From Gammaproteobacteria bacterium (GTDB lineage Bacteria > Pseudomonadota > Gammaproteobacteria > SZUA-152): a DNA stretch of 64,000 nt. How positions within the stretch are numbered: the first letter of the stretch is position 1; each line of letters begins with the position of its first letter. A program made the translations under genes and the position numbers. Where the stretch lies: positions 27,451 through 91,450 of the forward strand of contig JAADGF010000109.1 of NCBI GenBank assembly GCA_013152545.1, read 5' to 3'. Below are positions 56,534 through 64,000 of the stretch, one piece after another. The notes beneath the pieces are model-generated. The model had not been told where the DNA came from, did no database searches, and worked only from the letters and a program-made list of their open reading frames with translations.

Positions 56534-59500
56534 CACTACAATCCCTTTCATTCTGACGCATCTGGAAGTCTTCAACTGGGGGCCGTTTAGCGGAGCGTGG
56601 TGCGCCGAGATTGACCCCAACGGCAGCGCTATTATCGGCCCCACTGGCAGCGGCAAAACCACCTTAGTTGATGCCTTGATGACCCTGATCGTCGCCCGCC
56701 CCCGCTACAATCTGGCCTCCACCGGCGGTCATGAAAGTGACCGTGACCTGCTCTCCTACGTGCGCGGTGTGACCGGCGCGGGCAATAGCACCGACAACGA
56801 TCACATTGCCCGCCAGGGCAAAACCACCACCGGTATCAGTGCCCGCTTCAGCAACGGAAACCAAACCATTCAGATCGGCGCAGTGTTGTGGATAGATGGC
56901 ATCAGCTTCGCCGCCAAAGATCAAAAAGACCTATGGCTCTATACCGAGCGCGATGACCAGTCCCTGCAACAGTGGCTCACCCTGCATCAGGATGGCGGCA
57001 CAAGAGCACTCAAACAGTATGGCCGCGAAACGGACAAACTGCGTATCTTCGACACCAAAAAGGCCTACCTTGCTCAACTGCGACAAAGCTTTGAGGTAGG
57101 TGAAAACGCCTTTATCCTGCTCAACCGTGCCGCTGGCCTCAAACAACTCAACAGCATTGATGAGATCTTCCGCGAACTAGTGCTGGAGGATCACTCTGCC
57201 TTTAACCGCGCCGCCGAAGTCGCCAATGAGTTTGATGACCTCAGCGCCATTCACGACGAGTTGGAAACAGCGCGCAAGCAAGAACAATCCCTCATTCCTA
57301 TTGCCCGGACACATGAAAAATTTTCCCATTGCCAAACTGAACTGGATCGCTACCAAACACTGCTAAACATCGTCACCATCTGGTACGCCAGTGCCGCCCA
57401 CACAGGCTGGCGTCATCGTGCGGAGGAAATTGAACAGACTATCGACAAACTACGCGCAAAAATCGCTGAACAGGAACAACAAGCCCATCGTCTTAAAGAG
57501 AAAGCCGATACCCTGAAAGAGATCTACCTCAAAGCAGGCGGAACAGACATTGAGCAATTAAAGGAACTCATCAGCGCGCAAGAGAAATTGCTGCAAACAA
57601 AACGCGACCATGCAACAAGCTACCACAATATTACGCATCAGCTCGACCTGACTAAGACACTGACACGCGAGGCCCTCAGACAAAACCAACAACAGGCCAA
57701 AAACCTCGACGCCCAACTCCAGGCCCAACTCACTCAGGAGGAGGAAACACTGCAAACCGTCGCCGCCGAGTTGGGTAATATCAAAAAGAGAGAAGCGCGC
57801 TACCAAGACGAAATCACAAAAATAAAACAACGCCCCGGCTCCAACATTCCTGCCCGCTATCAGGACTTCCGCACAGAATTCGCCAATGCGCTGAAAATTC
57901 CGGAAGAACAACTACCCTTTGTTGCTCAACTGCTGGAAGTCAAAACTGAGGAACAGGCATGGCGCGGTGCAATCGAACGTGCCATCGGCGCCAATCGTCT
58001 ACGTATTCTGGTGCCATCAGCACAAATGCAAGCGGCCCTGGCATGGGTGAACAGTCGTGACAACCGCTTACATGTACGTCTATTTGAAGCCAAAGTGACA
58101 AAACAAACTGCGCAGTTCCTGGCCGATGGCTTTACTCGCAAACTGAACTTCAAAGAACACCCATACCGGGAAGCATTGAAGCCTTTACTGGCTGCCATCG
58201 ACCGTCACTGCGTTGATTCGCCCGAAGTGCTGCGCAAAACCGCTCACGGCATGACGGCTCAAGGCCTAATGTCCGGCAGAATCGGCTACTTTGAAAAGCA
58301 GGATCAACAACCGCTCAACAAAAACTGGATTACAGGCTTTGATAACAAACACCGCCTCACCACCCTGCAAGATAAGCTGAATATGCTTGCCGAAGAAAAA
58401 CAGCAGCAACAACAAAATCACAACAACGCCAAGTACGATGTGAAGCAAACCGAAGCAAAACTCACCCTGCTCACGCAGTTGACCACACTCGACTTCGACA
58501 CCATCGACAGCCCCAGTGCCGAGGCCACCTTAAACGACCAGCAACAGCGTCTGGCGCTTCTGACTGCCCCGGACTCCAACGTCACTAAAGCACGGCAGGA
58601 ATATGAGCAAGTTGAGCAGACACACAAGAGTTTGCATGCTGAAATTAACACCTTAAATGAAGCGCGTGTACGACAAGCGACCATTCACGAATCAGCGATC
58701 AAACAAAAAGAGAGCGCCTTTAAACGTATCGGTGATGGCCTCAGCGATGAACAACTGGCCCTGGCTAAAAGCCATCTGCCCGTAGTGAACAATGACACGC
58801 ATCTTGATCAACTGGACCAAGATGAACGTGATGAACGCCAACGCCTGGAACAGGCACGGGACAAAACCAACCAAACATTTGCCAAACTCAATAAAGAGCT
58901 GGTGAGACTGATGGCCAGCGCACAGAAAGTGGATAACGGGGCGTTGGCAGAAACAGGCACAGAGATAGAGGATATTCCCACCTATCTTGAGCGACTCAAA
59001 ATACTGACAGAAGAGGCCTTGCCACAAAAGCAGGCGCGCTTTCTCGATTACCTGACCCAGTCCTCCGACCAGGGCGTAACCCAGCTGCTGACCGATATCG
59101 AAAACGAAGCCTCTCATATCGAAGAACGCATTGATGAACTGAACCAAACCCTACAGCGTGTCGATTTTCAAGCCGGCCAATATCTCCAACTCGTGCCACA
59201 GCGAGTCAGGCATGAGAAAGTCTCGACACTGGTCAAAGCACAACAACGTCTTCGTTCTGCTGCGTTAAAAGATGACAACGGTGAAAGCCACTACAATGCA
59301 CTGAAAAACGTTATTGCTATCCTGAAAGATGCCAGCGAGCGTAAAAACACCGTTGCCGCCAAGGCCCTGCTCGACCCCCGTCACCGACTACAGTTTGAAG
59401 CCGCCATATTGAATCGCCACAATCAAAAAGAGATCGGCAAAATCAAAGGTTCACAGAGCGGCAGTGGCGGAGAAAAAGAGATCATTGCCAGTTACATCCT

Positions 59501-59870
59501 CACCGCATCACTCAGCTACGCGCTCTGCCCCGATGGCATGACACGCCCGCTGTTCGGCACCATCGTACTGGATGAGGCCTTCTCAAAAAGCTCACAAGCC
59601 GTGGCCGGACGCATCATCGCCGCCCTGCGTGAATTCGGTCTGCATCCGCTGTTCGTTACCCCCAACAAAGAGATGCGCCTGCTGCGTAACCATACCCGCT
59701 CCGCCATCCTGGTCCACCGCAAAGGCATGAAAGCAAGCCTCACCTCGATGAGCTGGGAGGAGTTGGAAAACGTCGCTCATCGAAAAATCAACTCGACAGA
59801 GCTAAAAGCGGTAAACCCTAGGAGGAGCCTGTCCGACAATAGTAGCCGTCGCAAGGGAACGCCATTTTGA
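56526..59870 (+). CDS. jetC: JetC, Wadjet SMC-like ATPase (tail altered by an insertion)
   Basis: The 1114-residue MukB/SbcC-like motor of the Wadjet complex has Walker A GPTGSGKTTLVDA (residues 38-50), long coiled-coil arms (about 280-440 and 600-900) around a hinge, the ABC signature SGSGGEKE (about 978-985) and Walker B TIVLDEAFSKSS (about 1011-1022). The last 16 residues (RRSLSDNSSRRKGTPF) and the stop codon come from the family C element that begins at 59821, so the native C-terminus has been replaced or shortened. The ATPase core is intact. Confidence 0.93.
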   Translation: MDNTTIPFILTHLEVFNWGPFSGAWCAEIDPNGSAIIGPTGSGKTTLVDALMTLIVARPRYNLASTGGHESDRDLLSYVRGVTGAGNSTDNDHIARQGKTTTGISARFSNGNQTIQIGAVLWIDGISFAAKDQKDLWLYTERDDQSLQQWLTLHQDGGTRALKQYGRETDKLRIFDTKKAYLAQLRQSFEVGENAFILLNRAAGLKQLNSIDEIFRELVLEDHSAFNRAAEVANEFDDLSAIHDELETARKQEQSLIPIARTHEKFSHCQTELDRYQTLLNIVTIWYASAAHTGWRHRAEEIEQTIDKLRAKIAEQEQQAHRLKEKADTLKEIYLKAGGTDIEQLKELISAQEKLLQTKRDHATSYHNITHQLDLTKTLTREALRQNQQQAKNLDAQLQAQLTQEEETLQTVAAELGNIKKREARYQDEITKIKQRPGSNIPARYQDFRTEFANALKIPEEQLPFVAQLLEVKTEEQAWRGAIERAIGANRLRILVPSAQMQAALAWVNSRDNRLHVRLFEAKVTKQTAQFLADGFTRKLNFKEHPYREALKPLLAAIDRHCVDSPEVLRKTAHGMTAQGLMSGRIGYFEKQDQQPLNKNWITGFDNKHRLTTLQDKLNMLAEEKQQQQQNHNNAKYDVKQTEAKLTLLTQLTTLDFDTIDSPSAEATLNDQQQRLALLTAPDSNVTKARQEYEQVEQTHKSLHAEINTLNEARVRQATIHESAIKQKESAFKRIGDGLSDEQLALAKSHLPVVNNDTHLDQLDQDERDERQRLEQARDKTNQTFAKLNKELVRLMASAQKVDNGALAETGTEIEDIPTYLERLKILTEEALPQKQARFLDYLTQSSDQGVTQLLTDIENEASHIEERIDELNQTLQRVDFQAGQYLQLVPQRVRHEKVSTLVKAQQRLRSAALKDDNGESHYNALKNVIAILKDASERKNTVAAKALLDPRHRLQFEAAILNRHNQKEIGKIKGSQSGSGGEKEIIASYILTASLSYALCPDGMTRPLFGTIVLDEAFSKSSQAVAGRIIAALREFGLHPLFVTPNKEMRLLRNHTRSAILVHRKGMKASLTSMSWEELENVAHRKINSTELKAVNPRRSLSDNSSRRKGTPF

Positions 59871-60005
59871 GGCCATTTTTTCGATTGCATCAGGCACCTG
59901 CGTTTGGCACTTGAGGCGAACATTGAACCGATTTAACGAAAATTATCGTAAAAATAGGCCAATATGGCGTTTTTGCAGTAGGCTTTCTATTCTCGGACAA
60001 GCCCC
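59821..60005. mobile_element. Family C miniature element between jetC and jetD
   Basis: The 185-bp element is bordered by TA (59819-59820 and 60006-60007). Its left end GGAGGAGCCTGTCCGACAAT and the complement of its right end, GGGGCTTGTCCGAGAATAGA, match, and the pairing continues over ACGCCATTTTGAGGCC against GGCCAATATGGCGT. It is the uninterrupted version of the family C copy at 21063. It lies exactly in the junction of jetC and jetD and supplies the jetC stop. Confidence 0.75.
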
Positions 60006-60041
60006 TAAGACCAATGCGCTCGCAAGCAGCGAGGCAACCGA

Positions 60042-61187
60042 ATGAAATCACCGGATCAACTAGCAGACAAACTCGCTCGTCAATGGGCAAACGCTGACAC
60101 CCGCGAACAACGACTACTCCAACCGGAGAGCTGGCCCGTTGAACTCACCATCCGCAAACCCAGCGCCAGTAAAATCAAACACAATCTGGACGACGTGCGT
60201 AAACACCTTGAACAATGGCGTAATGTCTCCATCGGCGAGGTGCTGTATGAACAGATTAACTATCGTGATACCCAAGATGCTATCGAGACGCCAACGCTAT
60301 GGCGCCTGCACAAACCTTCCGACTGGATCACAGCAACCGGCAACCAAGACATCAAAACAGAGTTTCAAAAATTCGCTGCCATTTTTAGCAAAACCGATTC
60401 CCTCTTTCATTCGCTACTGATCCGTCAACGCCATTTGATCTCAAACAAAGATCAAAACGAAGTGATCCAGGCGTGTGAATTAGTTATGCAACTAGAACAG
60501 GGCTGTGCCATCGACATCCCACTTAGAGCGCTCTCCCTGGCTGGCATCGACAGTAAATTTTTTGAACGTAATCGTGGCTTAGTCATCAAACTGCTGGACG
60601 CACGCTTCGACAACCTCATCAGCGAAATAGGCCTGGAAGAATTTCTAGGCGCAATCAAGGAAGATGACCACTGGTTATTGATCGCCGACCTCGACGACAA
60701 ACAACTGCCATTCAAACAGATCCGCGTGCGCGACAGCGAACTCACCACCATGCCACTGCCCGGCCACAATCTCCTCATTGTCGAAAACGAACGCTGCCTG
60801 CACCAGTTGCCCAAGCTAAAAAACACCCTCGCCATCCTCGGTGCTGGCCTCAATTTAAGCTGGATGAACGCAACATGGTTAACCGATAAAAAGCTCGCCT
60901 ACTGGGGTGACATCGACACCTGGGGCCTCACCATGCTAGCCAAAGCACGACAATACCAGCCATTAATCAGCGCACTGCTCATGACAAGAGAAATCTTTCA
61001 GCAACACTGTTCTGACAAAGCCGTTGAAGAACCAAAAACAGCAGGAAATATACCGCCTGAGGCACTTACCGCCGACGAAAAGAAACTTTTTCAACAGCTT
61101 TTGACGAGTGAAAAAGGCAGGCTGGAGCAGGAGTTCTTGCCCGCTAAGCAAGTAAAAAAAACGGTGTACAATTGGATGAACACCTAA
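60042..61187 (+). CDS. jetD: JetD, Wadjet Toprim-like nuclease subunit (DUF3322/DUF2220)
   Basis: A 381-residue protein with an N-terminal DUF3322 part (MKSPDQLADKLARQWANADT, WPVELTIRKPSASKIKHNLD) and a C-terminal DUF2220 Toprim-like domain. Its acidic motifs are LLIVENERCL (Glu, about residue 247) and LAYWGDIDTWGLTMLAKARQ (Asp-Asp, about 287-292). JetD cuts plasmid DNA after the JetABC motor has extruded it. It is separated from jetC by 171 bp because of the inserted miniature element; jetD usually follows jetC closely. Catalytic residues are present, so the nuclease may still work. Confidence 0.92.
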   Translation: MKSPDQLADKLARQWANADTREQRLLQPESWPVELTIRKPSASKIKHNLDDVRKHLEQWRNVSIGEVLYEQINYRDTQDAIETPTLWRLHKPSDWITATGNQDIKTEFQKFAAIFSKTDSLFHSLLIRQRHLISNKDQNEVIQACELVMQLEQGCAIDIPLRALSLAGIDSKFFERNRGLVIKLLDARFDNLISEIGLEEFLGAIKEDDHWLLIADLDDKQLPFKQIRVRDSELTTMPLPGHNLLIVENERCLHQLPKLKNTLAILGAGLNLSWMNATWLTDKKLAYWGDIDTWGLTMLAKARQYQPLISALLMTREIFQQHCSDKAVEEPKTAGNIPPEALTADEKKLFQQLLTSEKGRLEQEFLPAKQVKKTVYNWMNT

Positions 61188-62042
61188 AAACCTAAGGCCT
61201 GTCTGCACACCTTTTTCAATCACAACATCTCGACGCTTCTTAAGATGGGAAACCTTAGGGTCAAAATTCGTCTTCACAGGAAGCCTGTCATTTTTATACA
61301 CTAGCAAACGACCCAAGCAACGACAATGTATCCTTTTTATGCAAACGCAAAATTCTCACCGAAGCGATCGCTCATAGCACTTTTTTCAAACCATTACCGG
61401 TGTATCGAGTGGCTTTGAATACATCGCCAACCGACCTGTTCTAGCATTGGCTAATCATAATTAGTGCCAGCCCGAAAACTCCAGAAATAAGCTATGATTT
61501 TGGGAGAAGTTAATTCACCTATTAATTAAACGGATATGATAGTGTGTTTTGAAGGGCATTTCGGTACCACCTGACAACATTATGCGGGTTTTACCAAATC
61601 CCGCTCAGCATTACACACAATACAGATCTCCCGGGGTAAGGCACAAAATTTTCGTTGCGTAAACGTCGGATTTATGAGCAACGAAAATCCCTGTGGGATA
61701 AAGCACACTCCTATTGCAGATGGAGAACTTTGCTATCACGTGCCAGCAAAGTCCCAGGTATGCCACACCTCATATCCGATTCTTGTCCATCGCCCTACAA
61801 CGTTGGATTTGGACTTCCTTCAGACCACCTACACAAACGCCCTTGTCCTTCTCCTAGCCTTCGGGCTCTGCAATTACCTGAAGAGGGCTTTCAACTCTCT
61901 AGTTTTTTGTCATGCCGCCCGACACACACGACGTCAATATCAACGACAGTAAAAAGCGTAACGCTTTAGGCTGTCCGCTGAATATTTTGGTTAGACTTTT
62001 CGCATTTCACTCGGTTTAACCGCATAATTAGCTAACATAAAT
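61188..62042. other. Gene-free region downstream of the Wadjet operon
   Basis: 855 bp without a credible gene. The part at 61730-61930 is unlike its surroundings (GC-richer, with CCTAGCCTTCGGGCTC and GAGGGCTTTCAACTCTCTAG) and looks like a fragment of a mobile or intron-type element that I cannot identify. Open frames in it have no family resemblance. Confidence 0.45.
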
Positions 62043-62519
62043 CTACATCTTATGTAAATAACTAGCAGCATCTAACTCAAGTAGATAAGGAGCTACAAAA
62101 CCTTCATATACTTTCTTTTTTTCGTTTGATAACTCCCGCCACCCAGTAATCTTACCGCGACATTCTATAGAGCCACATATACACTTATCAGGAAAACAAT
62201 CAATGCTATAATTTCTCATCGCATAATCAAACGTTATTTCTTCGCCAATACTGATACTCTTTATCGTGACATAATCATGAGCACCCGTTTCATTAACACT
62301 GATACCGCAATTGGGACTACAGGAGTGATTAACTTTAGCTATCATTCCAGCATGAAGGACATACTCATTTTTACCAATTTGTGAAGCATGAGAGTGATTA
62401 CCATTAAGTCTTTTTTCAATAACACCAATCATTACAATGTCACCAATCATAAATGATTTAGTGGCAAAAATACCCTCTCCTTTTTTAGAAATTTCTCTTA
62501 ACTCAAATCCTGCTACCAT
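62043..62519 (-). CDS. SET-domain protein-lysine methyltransferase-like protein
   Basis: The 158-residue protein contains a compact SET domain: GEGIFATKSFMIGDIV at the N-terminus, the pseudoknot pair VNHSCSPNC (NHSCxPN) and GEEITFDYA (catalytic Tyr in FDY), and a post-SET zinc motif CICGSIECRGKITGW. SET enzymes transfer methyl groups from S-adenosylmethionine to protein lysines. In bacteria they are patchily distributed and their targets are mostly unknown. The gene stands alone beside a recombinase remnant, in line with acquisition by transfer. Base composition is AT-rich, unlike the Wadjet block. Confidence 0.88.
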   Translation of the reverse strand: MVAGFELREISKKGEGIFATKSFMIGDIVMIGVIEKRLNGNHSHASQIGKNEYVLHAGMIAKVNHSCSPNCGISVNETGAHDYVTIKSISIGEEITFDYAMRNYSIDCFPDKCICGSIECRGKITGWRELSNEKKKVYEGFVAPYLLELDAASYLHKM

Positions 62520-63578
62520 AATATTCCTTATTTAAATCCAATATTGATTATCATTTAATTACCTAAACGCTGAGTTAAGCGGCATCGTACACCGTCAAAA
62601 AAACTACAATAGCGCAATTTCACACGGCCCTTCATCTGTGGCACGTTTGCGATATCCGCTTGAACGTCTTGTGGAACATCTACACGGTTAGCACTCTCTT
62701 TTAATAGAGGAATTTTTATAACAACCTGGTCGATACCTCGAATAAACCCTGCGCAGAGTTGCTCCACACTTTTCACAGCACCAATCTAACGTAGATTCCA
62801 GTTCTTTTCCAGTCTTTATCTCTTCTTCTTTAACCCCATCTATCACTTCTCGACAGCAGTTGCATTTTTTCTGGTTTTTTTAAGGCGTACAAGCCAAAAT
62901 GACAGACAACATGCCCCTCATTTCTGGCACACGCTACAGTATTCGCTGCACAAATTCATCGCGCTTTAGCAATATCAGTTTAATTTTTTGATCTCTGTGG
63001 TCTTTGTAAAGGAACACGATGCTGTTAATGCAAATTATGATTTGTGTCGGGTAATGGGCCCAGCTTTCATGTAACGGGTAAGGTACAGGACCACACCTTT
63101 CCCTTATTCGTATTTTTCCTGTATCCCCACACTCCATTGTATTTTATATAATTGTTTTATGCAGTTTAATAGTATGCTTTGACGACAACCCTCAGACAGT
63201 CTTAAATCATTATTCTTTAACGCTGATTTTATATAAGTCTGTAGCTTGCCTCTATACAGAGTCTTTACTACTCGAATCGGCAACAGAGAATCGCTCTCTA
63301 ATGCCTTCCCGTTATTTGTTTTTGATACTCAATGAGCAAACCTGCCACTTTGAATAGCCGATAGTGCCAACACAAGGTTACCGATGAATGCCTAGTGACC
63401 CTGCAATACTCAATGGATTGATAAAAGCAGGCAGTGGTGAGACCACAATAAGAGACCCTCGTGTGTATTTGCTGTAAGTGATTTATTGAGCAACGACGAT
63501 GACAGACGAAGTATTCGATTTTGTTAACGGATTTTTAGTTTGGCTCTTCAATGAGCCGAAAAAGTTAGTTAGTGCCTA
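62520..63578. other. Gene-free region between the SET gene and a recombinase remnant
   Basis: This 1059-bp stretch contains short minus-strand frames at 62555-62776 and 62934-63137 that lack start-site support and recognisable motifs. From 63139 to 63578 nothing coding is seen. It is probably decayed DNA next to the recombinase fragment. Confidence 0.45.
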
Positions 63579-63923
63579 TTGACAAAGTTAGGGCTCATAT
63601 TACTTGATCGCATTGTTGATGCGGAATCGGATAACATCATCAGCGCCTATGAAAAGCGCATAGGCCAGCTTCAGCTCGATAAGCAGGTTATGCAGGAAAA
63701 AATCGCTAATTGTGGCCGTCCGATCAGAGACTTTGATAAAAGTTTTCGAACCGCGATGGATTTTCTCACAAACCCTTACCAGCTATGGATTACAGGTCGC
63801 ATGGAAGACCGTCATGCAATGATGAAACTCACTTTTGCAGATAAATTAGGGTATGTGCGGGGAGAAGGATTTCGAACCCCCGAAACCACCTTACCCTTCA
63901 AGGCTTTACGTCACTGCCATTAA
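63579..63923 (+). pseudogene. C-terminal fragment of a large serine recombinase
   Basis: The 114-codon frame has a coiled segment (RIVDAESDNIISAYEKRIGQ), then FDKSFRTAMDFLTNPYQLW, MKLTFADKLGYVRGEGFRTP and LPFKALRH. This is the characteristic end of serine site-specific recombinases of the transposon/phage type. The catalytic N-terminal domain and the zinc region are absent, and an in-frame stop lies just upstream of the TTG. It is a remnant. Confidence 0.75.
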
Positions 63924-63949
63924 GTTAAGGTGTAAGATTCAAAATCTGC

Positions 63950-64000
63950 TACAATCCATCGGTTTTAATGGAGAATTATATTAAAAGGGAGCTGGCCATC
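63950..64000 (+). promoter_or_regulatory. Possible promoter and ribosome-binding site of a gene beyond the window
   Basis: TACAAT (63950-63955) could be a -10 box, and AAGGGAG (63985-63991) a ribosome-binding site with a start codon just past base 64000. There is no convincing -35 box. Tentative. Confidence 0.25.

Noticed and set aside
61655..61969. Two overlapping plus-strand frames of about 100 codons
   Set aside because: Both are low-complexity read-throughs of a GC-richer fragment that resembles mobile or intron debris, with no coding signature.
62555..62776. Minus-strand 73-codon frame starting with GTG
   Set aside because: No Shine-Dalgarno sequence, signal or motif; it lies in an area of decayed DNA. 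A similar frame at 62934-63137 was rejected for the same reason.
63860..63900. GGATTTCGAACCCCC looks like the T-arm of a tRNA
   Set aside because: The arms do not pair on either strand, there is no anticodon or acceptor stem, and the bases lie inside the recombinase reading frame.

Overview
The window looks like chromosomal DNA of a sulfur-oxidising gammaproteobacterium of low to moderate GC. The evidence is a periplasmic thiosulfate-oxidation set (soxX, soxY, soxZ, soxA, soxB), a tusA-dsrE2 sulfur-carrier pair, and typical gammaproteobacterial housekeeping synteny (lptG-lptF divergent from pepA-holC; cysS with cyclophilins and lpxH). No soxCD is present in the window. The species cannot be named from the sequence.

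Layout. 1-5.1 kb: a partial Sel1-repeat lipoprotein, an ankyrin-repeat exported protein and a FadL-type outer-membrane channel. 5.1-13 kb: dsrE2, tusA, the periplasmic protease bepA, then soxXYZA and, after a 640-bp gap, soxB. 13-24 kb: lptG, lptF, pepA, holC, an IS3-family remnant where valS would be expected, folD, cysS, a nest of miniature elements, two cyclophilins and lpxH. 24-28 kb: a lipoprotein and ferritin-like pair, the radical-SAM gene amrS, and a broken beta-helix gene.

28.3-49.9 kb is the most unusual part: a long rightward cluster of tightly overlapping genes. It encodes a CHASE2 sensor with a degenerate kinase core, a receiver protein, a giant membrane protein with two PgsC/CapC-like halves, an anchored 844-residue envelope protein, a 299-residue exported protein, an 1826-residue exported protein with a helical-repeat middle and a probable C-terminal beta-barrel, a 1404-residue HEAT-repeat/PgsB(CapB) Mur-ligase-like protein, and an HPt-REC-REC-GGDEF diguanylate cyclase. 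I read it as a Gram-negative envelope-spanning system that makes and exports a poly-gamma-glutamate-like polyamide (or another CapB/CapC product), under phosphorelay and c-di-GMP control. The polymer and the export route are inference.

50-64 kb: glgB, a GNAT acetyltransferase, a complete Wadjet type I plasmid-defence operon (jetABCD) with a miniature element inserted between jetC and jetD, a SET-domain methyltransferase-like gene, and the C-terminal remnant of a serine recombinase. The Wadjet block is visibly richer in G+C than its flanks, which suggests transfer.

At least five families of short inverted-repeat elements (called A-E here) are scattered between genes. Several are flanked by TA, some are nested or abut each other, and three leftward or rightward genes end inside or exactly at such an element.
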